Shown: one piece after another, positions 1-12,366 of the stretch
Position numbering within the stretch: the stretch's first letter is position 1
Layout of the letters: each line of letters starts with the position of its first letter
Assembly (NCBI RefSeq): GCF_002105155.1
Contig: NW_019029005.1
Location: 372,001 to 436,000, forward strand
Reading direction: 5' to 3'
Length of the DNA stretch: 64,000 nucleotides
Source of the DNA: Lobosporangium transversale
Taxonomy: Eukaryota > Mortierellomycota > Mortierellomycetes > Mortierellales > Mortierellaceae
Program-made: the position numbers and the translations under genes
The notes under the pieces: generated by a model
Seen by the model: the letters and a program-made list of their open reading frames with translations, nothing else
What the model was told of the DNA's origin: nothing
The model's database searches: none

Positions 1-1777
1 TGGCCATATCTGCAGGCAACATCATCAATGATTTGGATTCCTTGTCCTCGTACTGCTTGGGACCCTTCCACTTCTTTTCAGTCCAGGTACGACCCAAGAG
101 TTCAGTGTAGAAGGCATTGGTGAAAACTGTGGGTGAGGCTGTCCATGGACCATCGAAACCAGAGCGATCGGTGTGGCAGCGACCCATAGCGTGTGCTCCC
201 AAAAGAGCGACAATCTCCTGATCGTTGAAGCCCATCTTGTAGAAGATATCGCGAGAGTGCTGGCCATCAGGTCTAGAAGCATCAGGGAGACGACCATCTG
301 GAGGGCAATGGTTTTCTTCACCATCGACACGACCGGGTCTCCAGTTGATAGTGGGACCGCCCTACATGAGAAAAAGTAGGAAGGGAGGAAGAGAAAAGAA
401 CACAGGATTGGTCAGCCATCGTTTTACCTTAGACATTATTGTCGTACATCCTCTATATCAATCATGTCAGTTTTCTTTTTAAGCCTACCGCCTCCTGGAT
501 AGCAGCAACACCTGCCAAAGTCCAGAGATCACCATAAGAAATCTCAGGGAACTGGTCCTTGACACGGTTCAAACGCTCGCGAGCAATTCCGAGACCAGCG
601 TTGGCACCGTGGCCAGCTTCGGGCTTGAAGCGCATGGTAGCGTAGTTGGAGCCACCATCTTTGTTGTTGATGTCAAAGGTACCGGAGGCGTGCCATGCAA
701 GACGAAGGAAGACTGGACCATATGAGCCATCATCGTAGTTATCATCTTCAATGAGGGCAGCAATGGCGTTGTAGACCTTCTGGTAATCAAGAGGCTCCTT
801 GGGCTTCTCAGCAGTAGCGGCTGCGACCTTAGGAAGCGAAGAATCTGAGAGTTTTGTTGAAACGGATTTGAATTTCAAAACAAAGTTAGTGACCAGGAAA
901 ATATCAGAAAAGGAGCAACGCCTCCGAGATGAGATGGGAAAAGTAAAAGATATTAATATTCCCGAAATGCATTCAAAAGTGAACACGGAACAGGGAACAG
1001 TGAACAGGGAACAGGGAAAGATAAATATATAAAATAAGATATGGTGACTGGAGTACAAATGTTTGATCAACTCCTACTTGGAATAAAGATACTTTTGTAG
1101 TCTGGTGTAGTATAGAGTTACAAGAGATGGGTTGATACACAATGGATAACAAGATCAGTCATGTAACCATCTTACTCAACAAAATACAAAATTCTTCCTC
1201 CCTCTTCCGATCGAAGGCATAAGAAAATTTAAACTTTGCCCCGAAGAGTTTCTGCCTCCAACTGCACACAGTTTCTTCCCCATATGACAACGTTAAGAAA
1301 AAAAAAAAAAGACAGCACTCAAGTTCAGGTTGGGAAGATAAGAGCTGAAGTGTATAGAAATAACTTTTTCTTCGTTCTTTTATGTTTCAAAATTATTCTT
1401 TTCTTGGTGTCCAAGACGCGAATCTCGGATTTTTAGGCACTGCGCAGCAGAGGGGTAAAAAAAATTTAAACTACTCTGTCCACGGGGAGATTGGTGCCTG
1501 AATTATTGCTGTTATTTTTTTTTTTTTTTTCTTTTTTTGTAATCTCTCCACTATGATCCTATACAAACTTACTTTCATTCTCAAGATAAAGGTGATAGCC
1601 AGCAGCACCAACTCCAGCACCAAGGACAGCAAAAGCTAACTTGGAGCCGAAACCACTAGAGGGAGCAGAAGCTTGGGAAGAATAGGCACGGGTGGCAACA
1701 CGAGCCGAGGTTGTGAAAGCTGCGCGGCGAGCAACAATTGCCAAGGGAGCTCGGAGGAGAACACGGGATCCGATCAT
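1..1777 (-). CDS. CCP1: Cytochrome c peroxidase, mitochondrial (partial, 3' end beyond window)
   Basis: Heme peroxidase that reduces hydrogen peroxide with electrons from cytochrome c in the mitochondrial intermembrane space. Exon 1 (1777-1573) encodes an Arg/Ser/Ala-rich presequence followed by a glycine/alanine-rich hydrophobic segment, the usual bipartite targeting signal. Exon 2 (844-489) carries the distal pocket, [13 protein letters not shown], with the catalytic Arg, Trp and His. Exon 3 (361 to the window edge) carries the proximal-His motif [11 protein letters not shown] and the conserved [17 protein letters not shown] with the radical-site Trp. Introns 1572-845 (GTAAGT...CTCAG) and 488-362 (GTAGGC...TGTAG) join in frame with no correction, so this is the one gene here that reads cleanly. 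The start is the ATG at 1777; the last roughly 50-60 residues of the family are missing because the window ends. Confidence 0.95.
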
Positions 1778-2355
1778 ATTTATGTAGAGTGGAGTGAGGA
1801 TTCGAAGGGAGAAGGTGACGATGAGGTGAAGGAATGAGATGAGTAAAAAAAAAAAAGAGAGAGAAAGAGAAAGATGAGCAAGTCAAAACTTTTAGTTTTT
1901 ATACACAAGAGCGGGGAGACATGAGATTCTCCTCGACAAGTCCGAGAGGACAACAGTGAAAGTATCCGAAAACCCGAGAGAGCCCTCTCTGTGCCAGACA
2001 ACGCGCGGATGGCTTAGATCCTTTTTTTTTTTCCCTTCAGACAAACTTGATCACATGGCCATCCCTACACTCTTCTTTCATTCTTAATCTCATATCAGTT
2101 AATTAACAGTTTTGCGTCTATGGAAGACGATCATGTTAGGTGGAGCACTACACCACAGTGCTATTGCAGGTCCGACATACGCCACTAAATTAAGCGATTT
2201 CCTGAACTGAGATGTCTGTGCGCTGTAACTGCGCAGTCGTTCAGACAAAATGGCCGCTGCAGGTACGCCATTTTTTTTTAGCACAGACAACAGTTATTTC
2301 TTTAATAATATACAATGGTGGTTTGTCTAATGTGGCAAAAAATATATAAAAAAAT

Positions 2356-2396
<41 letters not shown>

Positions 2397-2461
2397 GAAA
2401 GGAAAAAAAAAAAAAAAGAAAAAATCATGAAATGAAACTATATTACAAGTGAGATGCTGTT
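1778..2461. other. Intergenic: CCP1 promoter and CNOT11-like 3' flank
   Basis: No supported gene. It should contain the CCP1 promoter and 5' leader (CCP1 reads leftwards from 1777). It includes a pyrimidine-rich block on the CCP1 sense strand just upstream of the start (1845-1870) and a 40-base A-run region near 2360-2415. No clear TATA or factor site could be assigned by eye. Confidence 0.5.
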
Positions 2462-5400
2462 TCAACCACCGCGGCGTGCGCCTCGTCCTCGAGCTTGGTT
2501 GAAATGAGATGTGGTATTAAGCCCCTTGGGTCCTAAATGGATCGTCTGCGGCTGCTGTTGCTGTTGCTGTTGATATTGTCCATTGCTTAATGTTCGGTTA
2601 GAGCTTGTAGAACCACTGACTGTCGAAGATACTCCTCCGCGGGCCTCCATATCTCTTAGACTCGCTCTCAATGCTGCGTCAAGGTCATAGGAGCCATCTA
2701 TGGATGCTGAATTCGGCGTTGACGTCGATCCTGACGGTGCGCCCGATCCAGGCCTCGCACGGAATCCGCTTTGTCCATTACTCCCACTATTACCACCATT
2801 GAGTGTTAGACTCGTAGGATTTCCTAATCCCGAATTAAAAGCATTCACAGAAGCTGACATTACTGTTGGTGAAGAAAATAGTGTTCCCGATGACGAGGAA
2901 TGTTGACTCGAGTGCTTGTGGTGAGTTTTGAAGTGGGATCCACCACTGCCTGTACCATTAGAGCAGAATGTTGGCTACTGCTATTGTTGTTTACGGATGA
3001 AGCTGGTCCTGGATGAATGAACTGTGAAAGCACGCCCGGAGTCGAAAACCCGTTCAAGGAGCTATGCTTGCTGAGGGTCGATTTAACATTACTGATAGAC
3101 CCTGAACTGGCTAGCCAGGACGACCGTGAAGGAGTATCAGTAGTAGGAGTTGAGGGTACGGATGCGGACTGAGTAGATTGACGTGAAAATGCCTGTTGTT
3201 GTTGTTGCTGCTGTGGCGATCCACGGAAAGAGGGACCTTGTGTTTGTACTGGAGAAGGTGATGGTGCATCCATTTTCCTCTGATACTCTACCAGTGATTG
3301 GAATAGGATTGCAACCTCTTGACTCTTGCAAACTGAACACAAAAACTCTGCAAAGCATGATAATATCCTGCGATAGTGATAGCCCCACTCCGTAGAAGCG
3401 ATTGCAAGAAGACACACAACTATGATGTAAAGTAGAGCAACAATAATTTCTCTTAATACCTTTATATATATATATATCCTTTTATCTTTAATAAATTACT
3501 TAAAATTAACATGTGAAAGGTTTGGAAACTTACCATACGGACGACGCGAGCTTGCCCAACCTTATCGTCCACTAGTTCGCAGCATCGGATTGCGTTTTCA
3601 ATATAAGCGTGAAGAAAGCGAGGTGAAAGTGTTGTGGCTCCAGTCAATCGATTCACTACCTCTAGTGAATGAAGAGTTAATCGTTTGGCGTGGGTCATCG
3701 TGTCCAAGTATGCATCTACGATCGAAGGCTCCGGACTGCTAAAATTGCTACTCTTTGCACTAATTTTGCCTGGGGTTCCAGTATTGCCGTTAAGTTTTGA
3801 TGCTGTCCCAGAAATATCGGTTCCATCCAGATCCGATGAAAGTTGAATCAAATACAACAGCAAATTAAACGCGATCGATGGATTATTATCAACGATCCCT
3901 GGAAGAGTCTCGGAGGTGGAAGTGGGATGTGAACTTTGGTAGAGTTCGTATTAAACTGAGAAAGCATAAACTGCGTATTGGCCATAAAAAAAAAAAAAAA
4001 AAAAAAAAATAGGTCAACAAATAAAGCCTTTGGTATTTTAAATTATTGTTTCATCCGAACAAGATGTCGATGCCATGTACCTGCTCTTGATCAAACGTCA
4101 GTGGTTGCACAGCAGCCTGTTCCATGATGGCGTTTAGCTGTTGGCGATTGACAGTAACCTCTACAGGCTTTTTAACTCTAACATTGACTTTTGCTGGCGC
4201 AGGGGCTGCATCCTCTGCATCCTGAAAATGCTTCTCAGCTTCAATTTCCCATTCTTCAAGCTCTTCTTCCTCGTCCTCTCCGTTATTATTATTATCATCA
4301 TTATTTTGTATTTGGTTTGTGGCCAAAGAACTGACGTAGATTCTCTGTTAAACCGTTGTTTGCTCCCGGTTGTCCTATGATAGCTGTAGAGCTCCCGTCG
4401 TCTCCATGTTGTTCTCTCTTGAATGAATATCCTGAGCCATCCAACTTGTCCAGCAAGTTTAATGATTCCCAGACTTCCTTATGGTGACCCGCTTTTTGGC
4501 GTCCAACACTTTCCCAACCTAATCCTAGGGTGACTTGCTCCTCCAGTGGTACTTCTGGAAGAAATCTTCCAAACGCTGAAAGTTTATTTGCTTTGATTCG
4601 ACCTCATGTGCGATTGTGATTAGCTCTGAAGGAGTACTGGGAGCTAGCTATCATGTTTAATACATAATGAGGAAGACAACTTAATAAACCATATGTAATT
4701 TTCGGTATTGCATCTCTCAATTATGGACAGGAAATAACATCCATGGTCTGATTTATTACCTCTTCTCCATCGCCACTGAGGATCACACTGACGACAAAGC
4801 GCTCTGGCCGCTGCTGTTCATCTTGTAGAGATGTGGTATAAATGTCCATGAAAAGACAAAGGAATGGATTCTGATGGATCGGAAAGCGGCTGTACAAACT
4901 GTAGAGCAAATACAAAGACGTTATTCGGATCTTGAGCGGCTATGATCAGATACCAAAACAAAAACAAAAAAGTTGGTAAATTTTAATGTTAAAAGTAATG
5001 AAATAAAAACCAGGTCCGCTATACAAGTTGAGCAAAACAGGAAATGAGAGAAAAAGAAAACGTCTAAATTTGAGGTTGATGACCGTTGACATAGCGTGCA
5101 TGTAAACAAAAAAAAAAGCCTTTCCAATCTCAGAAATCAAACAAACTTGATGATTTCCTCATGATTCACACATATCAATAATTATCATCATCATTATGCG
5201 AGCGAATATATAGAACGATAAGGAAAGATACAAATATAATGCAAATGTAAGAGATATCTCAATTTCAAGCCAACCAACTGAATATCATGATTGTTAGGTC
5301 AGGTAAACGATGAATGGATCTGGATAGTGAGAATAGTTTTTTTTACCTCTGAAGCCACAAGATCTTTCTGGTTGGCACTAGTGTTCTTCTCCGTTCCTGT

Positions 5401-5585
5401 AGAAATGCTCGTATCCGTTCCTGAACAGACTCGACAGCGTTCAAAACATCCATGAGTGCACATCCTGCCTTGAACTGCCGATTCGCCGCTAAAGTCTGTG
5501 AAAATTCGAGCGCACTCTGCTGAAGCACTTGGTCGAGATGATTCCCGAGAAAGGTTGCAAGCTCCTGCGATGGCACTGTAATCAT
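2462..5585 (-). CDS. CNOT11-like CCR4-NOT complex subunit with long Q/S-rich tail
   Basis: Subunit of the CCR4-NOT deadenylase, which shortens mRNA poly(A) tails; in animals CNOT11 docks with CNOT10 on CNOT1. The start at 5585 opens an N-terminal helical region containing FKAGCALMDVL, matching the family's FTVGCALLMML. An exon at 4939-4760 has RITSLYLLYSLYSRF (family RLAAMYLLWEMYR), then LAPSTPSELITIAHE near 4650. The C-terminal DUF2363-type domain follows: VNRQQLNAIMEQA (4326-4070 exon), LPGIVDNNPSIAFNLLLYLIQ (about 3900), LHSLEVVNRLTG (3660), LCVFLQSLLRSGAITIAGYY (3410) and SFCVQFARV. Introns of about 100 nt have GT-AG ends. At least five one-base frame changes are needed (near 4575, 4330, 3925, 3320, 2920). 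After the domain comes about 270 residues rich in Gln, Ser and Gly ending in RGRGARRGG, with a UIM-like helix at 2651-2689; animal CNOT11 has no such tail. Exact 5' end and the 5342-4940 junction are uncertain. Confidence 0.82.
2651..2689 (-). other. Ubiquitin-interacting-motif-like helix in the CNOT11-like tail
   Basis: The encoded stretch YDLDAALRASLRDME fits the UIM pattern (acidic, hydrophobic, x, x, Ala, x, x, x, Ser, x, x, acidic) exactly: Leu, Asp, Ala, Ala, Leu, Arg, Ala, Ser, Leu, Arg, Asp. It sits in an otherwise low-complexity Ser/Gly/Asn region. Function is inferred from pattern only. Confidence 0.5.
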
Positions 5586-5947
5586 CGTCCACAGTTATGG
5601 GTAAGTGGTCAACCAATACACAAAAAATATGAAAAATTGGAAAGAGAAAGCTTAGCACTGATAAAAGAGGTGCGTTTGCAAATATGTGCTTGGTAATCTC
5701 GATAATTATAATAAAGTGCAAAGGCTACGACGAATTGATATGCGCCTGTTACGAACTGTGGTGCCTGGCCGTATATGTTTTTTTCGGGGGCTGAAATGGA
5801 GTGTATTGTTTTGTTTAAAAAAGATGATCTCGATCTCAACGTGATAGCTCCTTAGACCTTTGTTATTGTACTATCGCTGTTCCTGTTGTTGTTGCTGCTG
5901 GGACTTTTGCTGGGTAAACTGAGTAGGTCCGTTGGATAAAAATACGA

Positions 5948-5981
<34 letters not shown>

Positions 5982-6073
5982 TTGCTTTTGATAGTTTTTT
6001 GTTTTGAGGTTGTGGCAGAGGAAAAAAAAAAGAGTGAATGTGAATGTATTAAAGCCTAGATGAAGTATTGTTC

Positions 6074-6147
6074 GCTTGTGCTTGCTTGTGCTTGCTTGCT
6101 TGTGCTTGCTTGTGCTTGCTTGCTTGTGCTTGCTTGTACTTGCTTGT
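6074..6147. repeat. TGCTTG-based minisatellite
   Basis: About ten units alternating GCTTGTGCTT and GCTTGCTTGTGCTT with one point variant (GTAC). It is non-coding and lies between the CNOT11-like and WOPR genes. Confidence 0.85.
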
Positions 6148-6270
6148 GTTTAATCAATATCCAAAGGTAAATGAGAGTTGCGGAAGAAAGGACGACTTGA
6201 ATATGCAGTAAAAGATAGAATGTTTTGCGGGTAATGGGGGATGTGATTGAGAGTATGTTGTTGATTTAAA

Positions 6271-6343
6271 AATGAAGAAAAGAAAGAAAGAAAAAAAGAA
6301 AAAAATAAAAAATAAAAAAAAAAGAGAGAGAGAGAGAGAGAGA

Positions 6344-6375
<32 letters not shown>
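6271..6375. repeat. GA-rich / polypurine tract
   Basis: Almost pure purine on the plus strand: AAAG/AAAAAT units then (GA)n with interruptions. The Lys/Arg/Glu-rich open frame here is a compositional artefact. Confidence 0.85.
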
Positions 6376-6837
6376 TGGAAAAAGATGTGATGTGATAGTT
6401 TGTGATGTGTACGTGTATATTTATATATGTTTTGTTCAAGTCGCAGGGCTAAAGGCTGAAGATTACTTGCTGTTTTGCTTTCTTTTCTAAAGTGTAATTC
6501 TATTGAAGAGAAAAAGGGGAGAAGTGATGGGGAGATGAATGTTTTCAAAGTGAGTAGAACTATAGATGGACGGATGATGCAGTAAAATAGCGTGTTGTTT
6601 ACGCACTTTTTTTTTTCTTCAAATTGAATGGGAAAAATAGGAAGGTGGTAAAGGAGGTTGTTCTGAATTGTTATATAATCAAATCAAATAAAAAAGAGGA
6701 AACAGCAGTTTGTGAAGCACATGTGAGAGTGAAGGAAAGGGGAGTCAAAAAAAAGAGGTGCGTAAGGAATATGTATTTCATTCACCTATTACACAGCGCC
6801 AAGTGGCTTTTTCAAATTAATCGCGTTCATTAACATC

Positions 6838-7070
6838 AAACCTGAATCACAGTCACAAGCAGATCTGGGAGGCAGAATTCTGGTCCAAAAACAAAGAGCT
6901 CATGCATGAATTTGATATACCACAATTTCAGGAGCTTTCATCGTGTGGACTAATTTCCTCAGCTCTGCTGGATCTTTCCGTTATTCCAGAACAACTACGC
7001 CTCAGAAACCATAGCTGGCATAACATTCTAAGAAACTTTGCTCTGTTTATTTCACAAACTATTTTTTAAT
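6838..7070 (+). pseudogene. Possible gene fragment, unrecognised
   Basis: A plus-strand frame stays open for about 80 codons and has protein-like, non-repetitive composition (for example HKQIWEAEFWSKNKELMHEF and SALLDLSVIPEQLRLRNHSW), ending at a TAA in a T-run. It has no ATG at its 5' end, only an internal one. It could be the remnant of a gene or repeated element, or a chance ORF. I do not recognise a family. Confidence 0.25.
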
Positions 7071-7115
7071 TAATTTTTTTTAAGAAAAAAAACCCCCTCC
7101 ACGTGGTTTTGTATA

Positions 7116-8770
7116 TCAAGAAGAGTCGTTGCGTGGACCACGTTGCTGGCTGGGATGATCCATAGTGGGTCCTAAGCTAGCAGGGGCAGTCGTTGTAGAA
7201 TAAGATGGGTAATTAAAGTCACTCCAGCCTTGCGTACTTGGCGGTGGCTGTGTATTTTGATAGTGCTGGTGATGCTGCTGCTGCTGATGTGTATGCTGTG
7301 GCTGCTGTGGCATCTGAGAGTGGTTATTATTAATATCCGAGGGAGCGCCACCAAATGTATTAGCGCCGCTCGTTGGACTGGAGACTGATATCCCATTGTA
7401 AGCCCAAAATCCTGAGGATTAGGACCAGGGGTTGTGGGACTGGCTGGCATCATGGGCCCGGCGAGCCACCATTATACTGGCTTGATGAAAGATGCCGTTG
7501 ATGAGACATTATGTGTGGTGACTGCTGTTGCTGATGGTGATGATGATATGTCGGACCCTGTTGCGGAGAAACCGGAGGGTTGAGACGAAGGAGACTGACC
7601 TGAATATGTTAAAAGCTCTTGGCTGCGAGACATGTATCGGAGCGAGGATGGTGATTCCGGAAGCGCGCTGGAACTACTGTTACTATTAGAGGCAGAATTG
7701 TATCCAGCGTTGGCCGAGAAGTATGAAGTACTATTTGTAAGGATGCTGGGTATGCCGCTGCGACTGTTGCTGTAAATGGTGTCGATGCTGTTGATGTGCT
7801 CCACCAAGATGTGATTGAATGGATTGATAAGCTCCTTGCTGAGAGTGCACCGAATGAGTAGATTGCTGATGATAAGATTTGATAAAGGGCTCATAGCTGA
7901 ACTCTCTGTAATATCTGTCTCGATTCTTAGATTCAAATTATTGTGGCCAAAGGTAACAGGTGAGAAATCATTATTTGGGCCGACTGTGTGCTCAAAGGAC
8001 CCGCTAACAGGCCTAGAGTGTTGATTTTGAGCAGATGATCCAGGCTTGTTAAGGACTTTATTAAATTATTATGCAGAAAAAGAAAAAAAGAATAAATCAT
8101 GTTAATGCTCGCGGATGAATTGAAATAAGGCACTCTGCTAGACGTCCATAGAATCAAGTGTGCTGTTTTCTTACGTTCATATGGTTGCTCTACAGTAGGG
8201 GGATACGAAAGTTTTGTTTGATTAAAAACTCCGGACTGATCTCAAGGCCTACCAACTCGGGCACAGACGAAGGAGTACGAAGTCTCCCTCCTAGAACGTC
8301 TTCCCTGGAATAGTACGAGATCATATGCTGAGGGACACCATTGACAACGATGGACATGGTCTTCTTGATCAAACCGTTTTTCTTGAAGTGATAAGAATTC
8401 GTTAGAGATCCAACAAGCGCGCGTTCCTTGCTTTTTTCGACCGCAGACTCTATGTCACTTGGACTAGAGCGGGAGGCTCGCTCGGAAGGCGGGTATCCTT
8501 CCTGCCGTTGCTACGCTTGTCTAGCTCGCGGTAGACTAGAAAGTTCCCAAGGATTCGCGAGGGTGACCAGATAAGACCATCAGTCCAACGTTTAATACCC
8601 GATTCACGCTCATCAAAGACAAAGACGGTTCCCGACTGGACTATACGGCGCTCTTTCTCCTGAAGGCGGCGACAAATGCGAGGCAGAAGGCCTCGACGAC
8701 ACGCTTCAAAGATAAGGAGTGTGTCTTGGGTCGTCTCGACATAACCGTGAAATGTCTCGACAATACTCAT
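7116..8770 (-). CDS. WOPR-domain (Gti1/Pac2 family) transcription regulator
   Basis: Fungal-specific DNA-binding regulator of the Wor1/Ryp1/Pac2 family, nuclear, typically controlling morphology, conidiation or gluconate/pheromone responses. The start at 8770 gives the first WOPR box almost at residue 1: TFHGYVETTQDTLLIFEACR, then GLLPRICRRLQEKERR, FDERESGIKRWTDGLIWSPS and GNFLVYRELD. The second box is NGLIKKTMSIVVNGVPQHM followed by ISYYSREDVLGGRLRTPSS, ending near 8205. An intron starts at GTAAGA (about 8175). The C-terminal half is His/Gln/Ser-rich and disordered, ending at 7116 with a Gln/His-rich stretch. Frame changes of one base are needed near 8496 and 8220 and several times in the tail (about 7880-7320). 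The short N-terminus before the WOPR box is typical of Pac2/Gti1 proteins. Which subfamily it belongs to is not decidable by eye. Confidence 0.9.
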
Positions 8771-9019
8771 AATAAATCTGATAAGGACCAGGTTTTAAAC
8801 AGATAGGGTTGATTGGAAAACTCTCTTGGAGGGACTGCAGATGAGAAAGGTGAATGGATGAGGAAATGAGATTCTGTTAGCGTCTGATGAGGACTGGAAA
8901 GTGAGCGCGCGGTGCGTATGGTGACATTACGACTCACATATTACACACTCAGCTCCATTTTTCTCAATGTAATGTTATTTATTATTTATATCAGTTTTTT
9001 TAATACTTCTCCCAAAGGT

Positions 9020-9050
<31 letters not shown>

Positions 9051-9782
9051 GGGTTGTCACCCATCTTATCCCTGTCCGCGTCCCTCCCAACGTTCATTTA
9101 TTTTTTTAAGGGACCATAAGATGCCTCCAACCACCAATATTTTTCTGTTCCAACCGAAAAACAAGCTCAGTTACGTCTTTCTTTGGATCATTTCGTAAAA
9201 GACAGAGATCGACAGTGCATCATACATAAGCATAATTAAAGGCTTAAATTACAATGAAGACTACAGCCGGACAGCTCAATGTTCTTTCGATCTGGAAGTG
9301 GTTGTTCAAAATAAAAAGAAGTAATAAAGAAAAAAAAAGAAAAGAAAAGAAAAAAAAGAGTGACAGAAATAATATGGCAGCGGCGTGTGTTGGGCTAGTC
9401 TCCCTGATTATTTTTTTTTTCTTTTTTTTTTTTTTTTTTTTTTGTGTTTTTGGAGCGGAGAGAAACGATGACATGTTGGCCTTTTGGTGTCAGTAAGGAG
9501 AAGCAATACGTCTCACAATGCGCTCTTAACTCTTCTTTTTCCCTAATGGTCCTTCCTGTACCCGCATTATTGTATATCATTGCATGAACAAGAGCTCCCT
9601 GATCTTCCGTAAAAAAGAAAAAAAAAAAACAGAAATAAAGAAATAAATAAATAAAGTAAAAATAAAGAGGGTAGTGGTGTGTTCATAAAGGACATTGAAG
9701 CACAAATAAAAAACAATATTTTGGCAAAGAGCAATCCCCGCTTCGACCATGCGGACAAAAAAAAAAGGGAGTATGGCTAGGG

Positions 9783-9816
<34 letters not shown>

Positions 9817-12076
9817 TCCACAAAAAATAAATGGGTCCCGAAAGAATAGAAACACTTATAGATACCCATAAAGAGATAGGGAGAGATATAGTGTGGAGCG
9901 CATAAAAAAAGATTCTCGACGGGAAAGAAATATGCATTTTAGTCCGAAAGACACGCCGTAATGGATATGCTTCTGTGTGATAGTGTGATAGTGTGATAGT
10001 GTGATGGTGTGATAAAGTTACCAAGGACAATGCGGAGCAATTGTAAAAATGCCACGAAAGCTTATAAATTCAGTTCAGTGTCCTTTTGCGCTGCCTCCAG
10101 CGATGAGCCTATGAAATGGCTACAGATGTGCTTATTGTACTGTACTACGGTTCACTTATTTGCAAATACGTAACTGAACAGGGCCAATGGCCATACGTGC
10201 AAATATGAAAAGGGCGCGGGAGGGATGAGGATAAAATAAACAATGTGTGAACCAACCTGAGCAAAGTACTTTGATTTGCAGCTTTGTTTGTTCAAAGGAT
10301 GACAATCAATTCAATACAAATTTAGGGGGAGATTCAGAAAAAAAAAAAAAGAAAGTGCTCTTTTTAAATACTTTAATTCAGCCTTGATCTTGTTGCGAGC
10401 GTAAAAATTTTAGGGTAAAAATTTCTTGCAAGAACAAGTCCAGAAAACCAAAAGTGTGGAATGAGAGGACTTTTAGGAATGAGCAAAACGATGAGATGCA
10501 ATGAGAGGAATGGATGAGGGCACTTGTAGGAAACAAGAAATAAAATAAAAAAGAAAAGACTTTTTTGATGTATTAAAGCCGCTTTTCTTTTTCATTTGTT
10601 TTTTTTTAGATAAACAATGGGTCTTGTGGATCAGATCTTTGTGCGTTAAATATTCTAACGGTGCAGCGAAAAGAAGAAGATAATGGTGAAGCACTGTGAA
10701 GTACTCACCGTTATTGTAATCAACACGAATCAATGAGGAGAGCAATAGAAGGAGGAGTAAGGTTCGATGTCAAGAACAATGAGATTATGAAGAGAAAAGG
10801 TTTTAACGAGAAGGTTTAGAAAGTGTAAATGTTCGATGCAACAACAACAAAAAAATAAAAAGAATTAGAAAAAGCTTGAAAAGCCTAAAAACTGAAAAAG
10901 AAAAAAAAAAGAAAAAAAAAAAAAAGGAAAGATGGAGAAAGAAGTAAAAGAAAAGATCACACCAATACTCCAAAGAACAATGTCTAGTTAAAAAAAAAAA
11001 AAAAAAAAAAAAAAGGACCTCAATGTTCCGTGTATGAGGATGAGAGAGAATGGAAGTGGGACCTGCATGGTTCGGTCCGCCCTAACTTTCTTTATTACTC
11101 TCACCCAAGTAACCTAATTGCTAAAGAAAAACGACAAGATTAAGGTCCTTTGCAGGAAAAGCAGGTAAGTCCGACACCGACCTTGCCCTACTCAAGAAAT
11201 TCTGTACATCCATAACTCCCCGTGGAAACCTTCCTTCAATGGTTTTCTAAGCTCTTTATTGTTTCACTTTATCTGGTGTTTGATTCGTAGTCTTTGATGT
11301 CATACCTTTCTCCTTTCTTCCACACTTGTGATCCTTAAAAAAAAAGGAGATGGTGTCTGTATTTAATATTTTGATGTTAGGAAAGATGTTCGAATGATTT
11401 TTTCTCTCTTTCTTTCTTCAAAATACGCGCAGGCATGTGCTTCGTTCTTAGAAATAGTGTTTGTCTTTAATGACCCTTGCGTTGTGCAGCATTACATTAT
11501 TCCCTACACTCTATTGACGTCCCTTTTTTATGTGTATGCCAAATCTGTCTTTAATCAACGGATATCAGTTTAACAAGAAAGCATTAGGCAAAAAAAAAAA
11601 AAAAAAAAAAAAGAAGGATCCATATTCAAGACCAGGTAACACACATTGATGAATAATGCTTCACAGGTGAAAATTGTAGACCCTAAAACCCTTATATCTC
11701 AACATGATGAGAAACTATGTTCCTGAGAAATTGTGGCCAGGAAAATGTATTACCATTCTTGCTGCGTTGGATTGCCATTGGTTCAGATTCAAAATTGGGT
11801 AACCTCTTTTATTTTTTTTTCTATTTTATTTCGCAGATGCTTATTCGAACCTTTTTTTACTCTTATTTTATTTGCCTCTCCTGTGTACATGTACAACGTG
11901 GCTATTACAACACCGGATTGAGTTTCGAATGATACCAGAAAAGAAGGACCTTGAGAGACCCTTTCTTTTTTTTTCATTTTTTCTTTCCTCCTTCTTTTTC
12001 TTTCCTTCTTTTCTTCTTCTTTTACTTTTGATCAGTGGTGCCAGTTAACCGGTAGATCACTTGACGTCTCACCAAA

Positions 12077-12108
<32 letters not shown>

Positions 12109-12366
12109 AAGTCAAAGGCTCACATATCCAAACGTTTTGTATACATGTACATGGCATATGCACGCTCTCATGGAAAATGTTTCGTGTTACTGTTGCTGTT
12201 ACGCGTCGTAAAATTGTAGACGTACATGTACGTACTACCACCATAGTACAAACATCCGGAGAATTAATTAAGAGCTCGGAGAAAGAACACGCCCCTGCAG
12301 GAAACATACACAGCCCTTCCTCTCTATAAGATTTGGACCACAGTTGACGAATCAACAGCCAGGAAT
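8771..12366. other. Long intergenic AT-rich region
   Basis: No supported gene in about 3.6 kb. It holds many A/T homopolymers (9023-9050, 9421-9443, 9788-9814, 10991-11014, 11591-11612, 12080-12100) and a TGTGATAG repeat at 9974-10013. A short coding-like stretch at about 11018-11140 (plus; contains DEREWKWDLHGSVRPNFLYY) stops before a splice-donor-like GTAAGT at 11165 and may be a relic. The left end should contain the WOPR-gene promoter. Confidence 0.5.
9974..10013. repeat. TGTGATAG tandem repeat
   Basis: About five copies of an 8-9 base unit with one variant (GATGG), in non-coding DNA. Confidence 0.85.

Larger units (their letters stand above)
5586..7115. other. Intergenic low-complexity region
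   Basis: No confident gene. A minus-strand stretch at about 5945-5870 reads SNGPTQFTQQKSQQQQQQ then stops; it could be an upstream exon of the CNOT11-like gene or a leftover fragment. There is a TGCTTG minisatellite at 6074-6147, a GA-rich block at 6270-6375 (CT-rich on the other strand), and a plus-strand open stretch at 6838-7070 described separately. Confidence 0.5.

Noticed and set aside
799-1032. 77-codon plus-strand ORF over the CCP1 first intron and second exon
   Set aside because: It is antisense to the supported CCP1 exon and intron and has no independent support.
1656-2001. Ser/Phe-rich minus-strand ORFs upstream of the CCP1 start
   Set aside because: They translate the pyrimidine-rich CCP1 leader and promoter.
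6272-6490. Lys/Arg/Glu-rich open frame on the plus strand
   Set aside because: It is a translation of the GA-rich purine tract; no balanced protein composition or family match.
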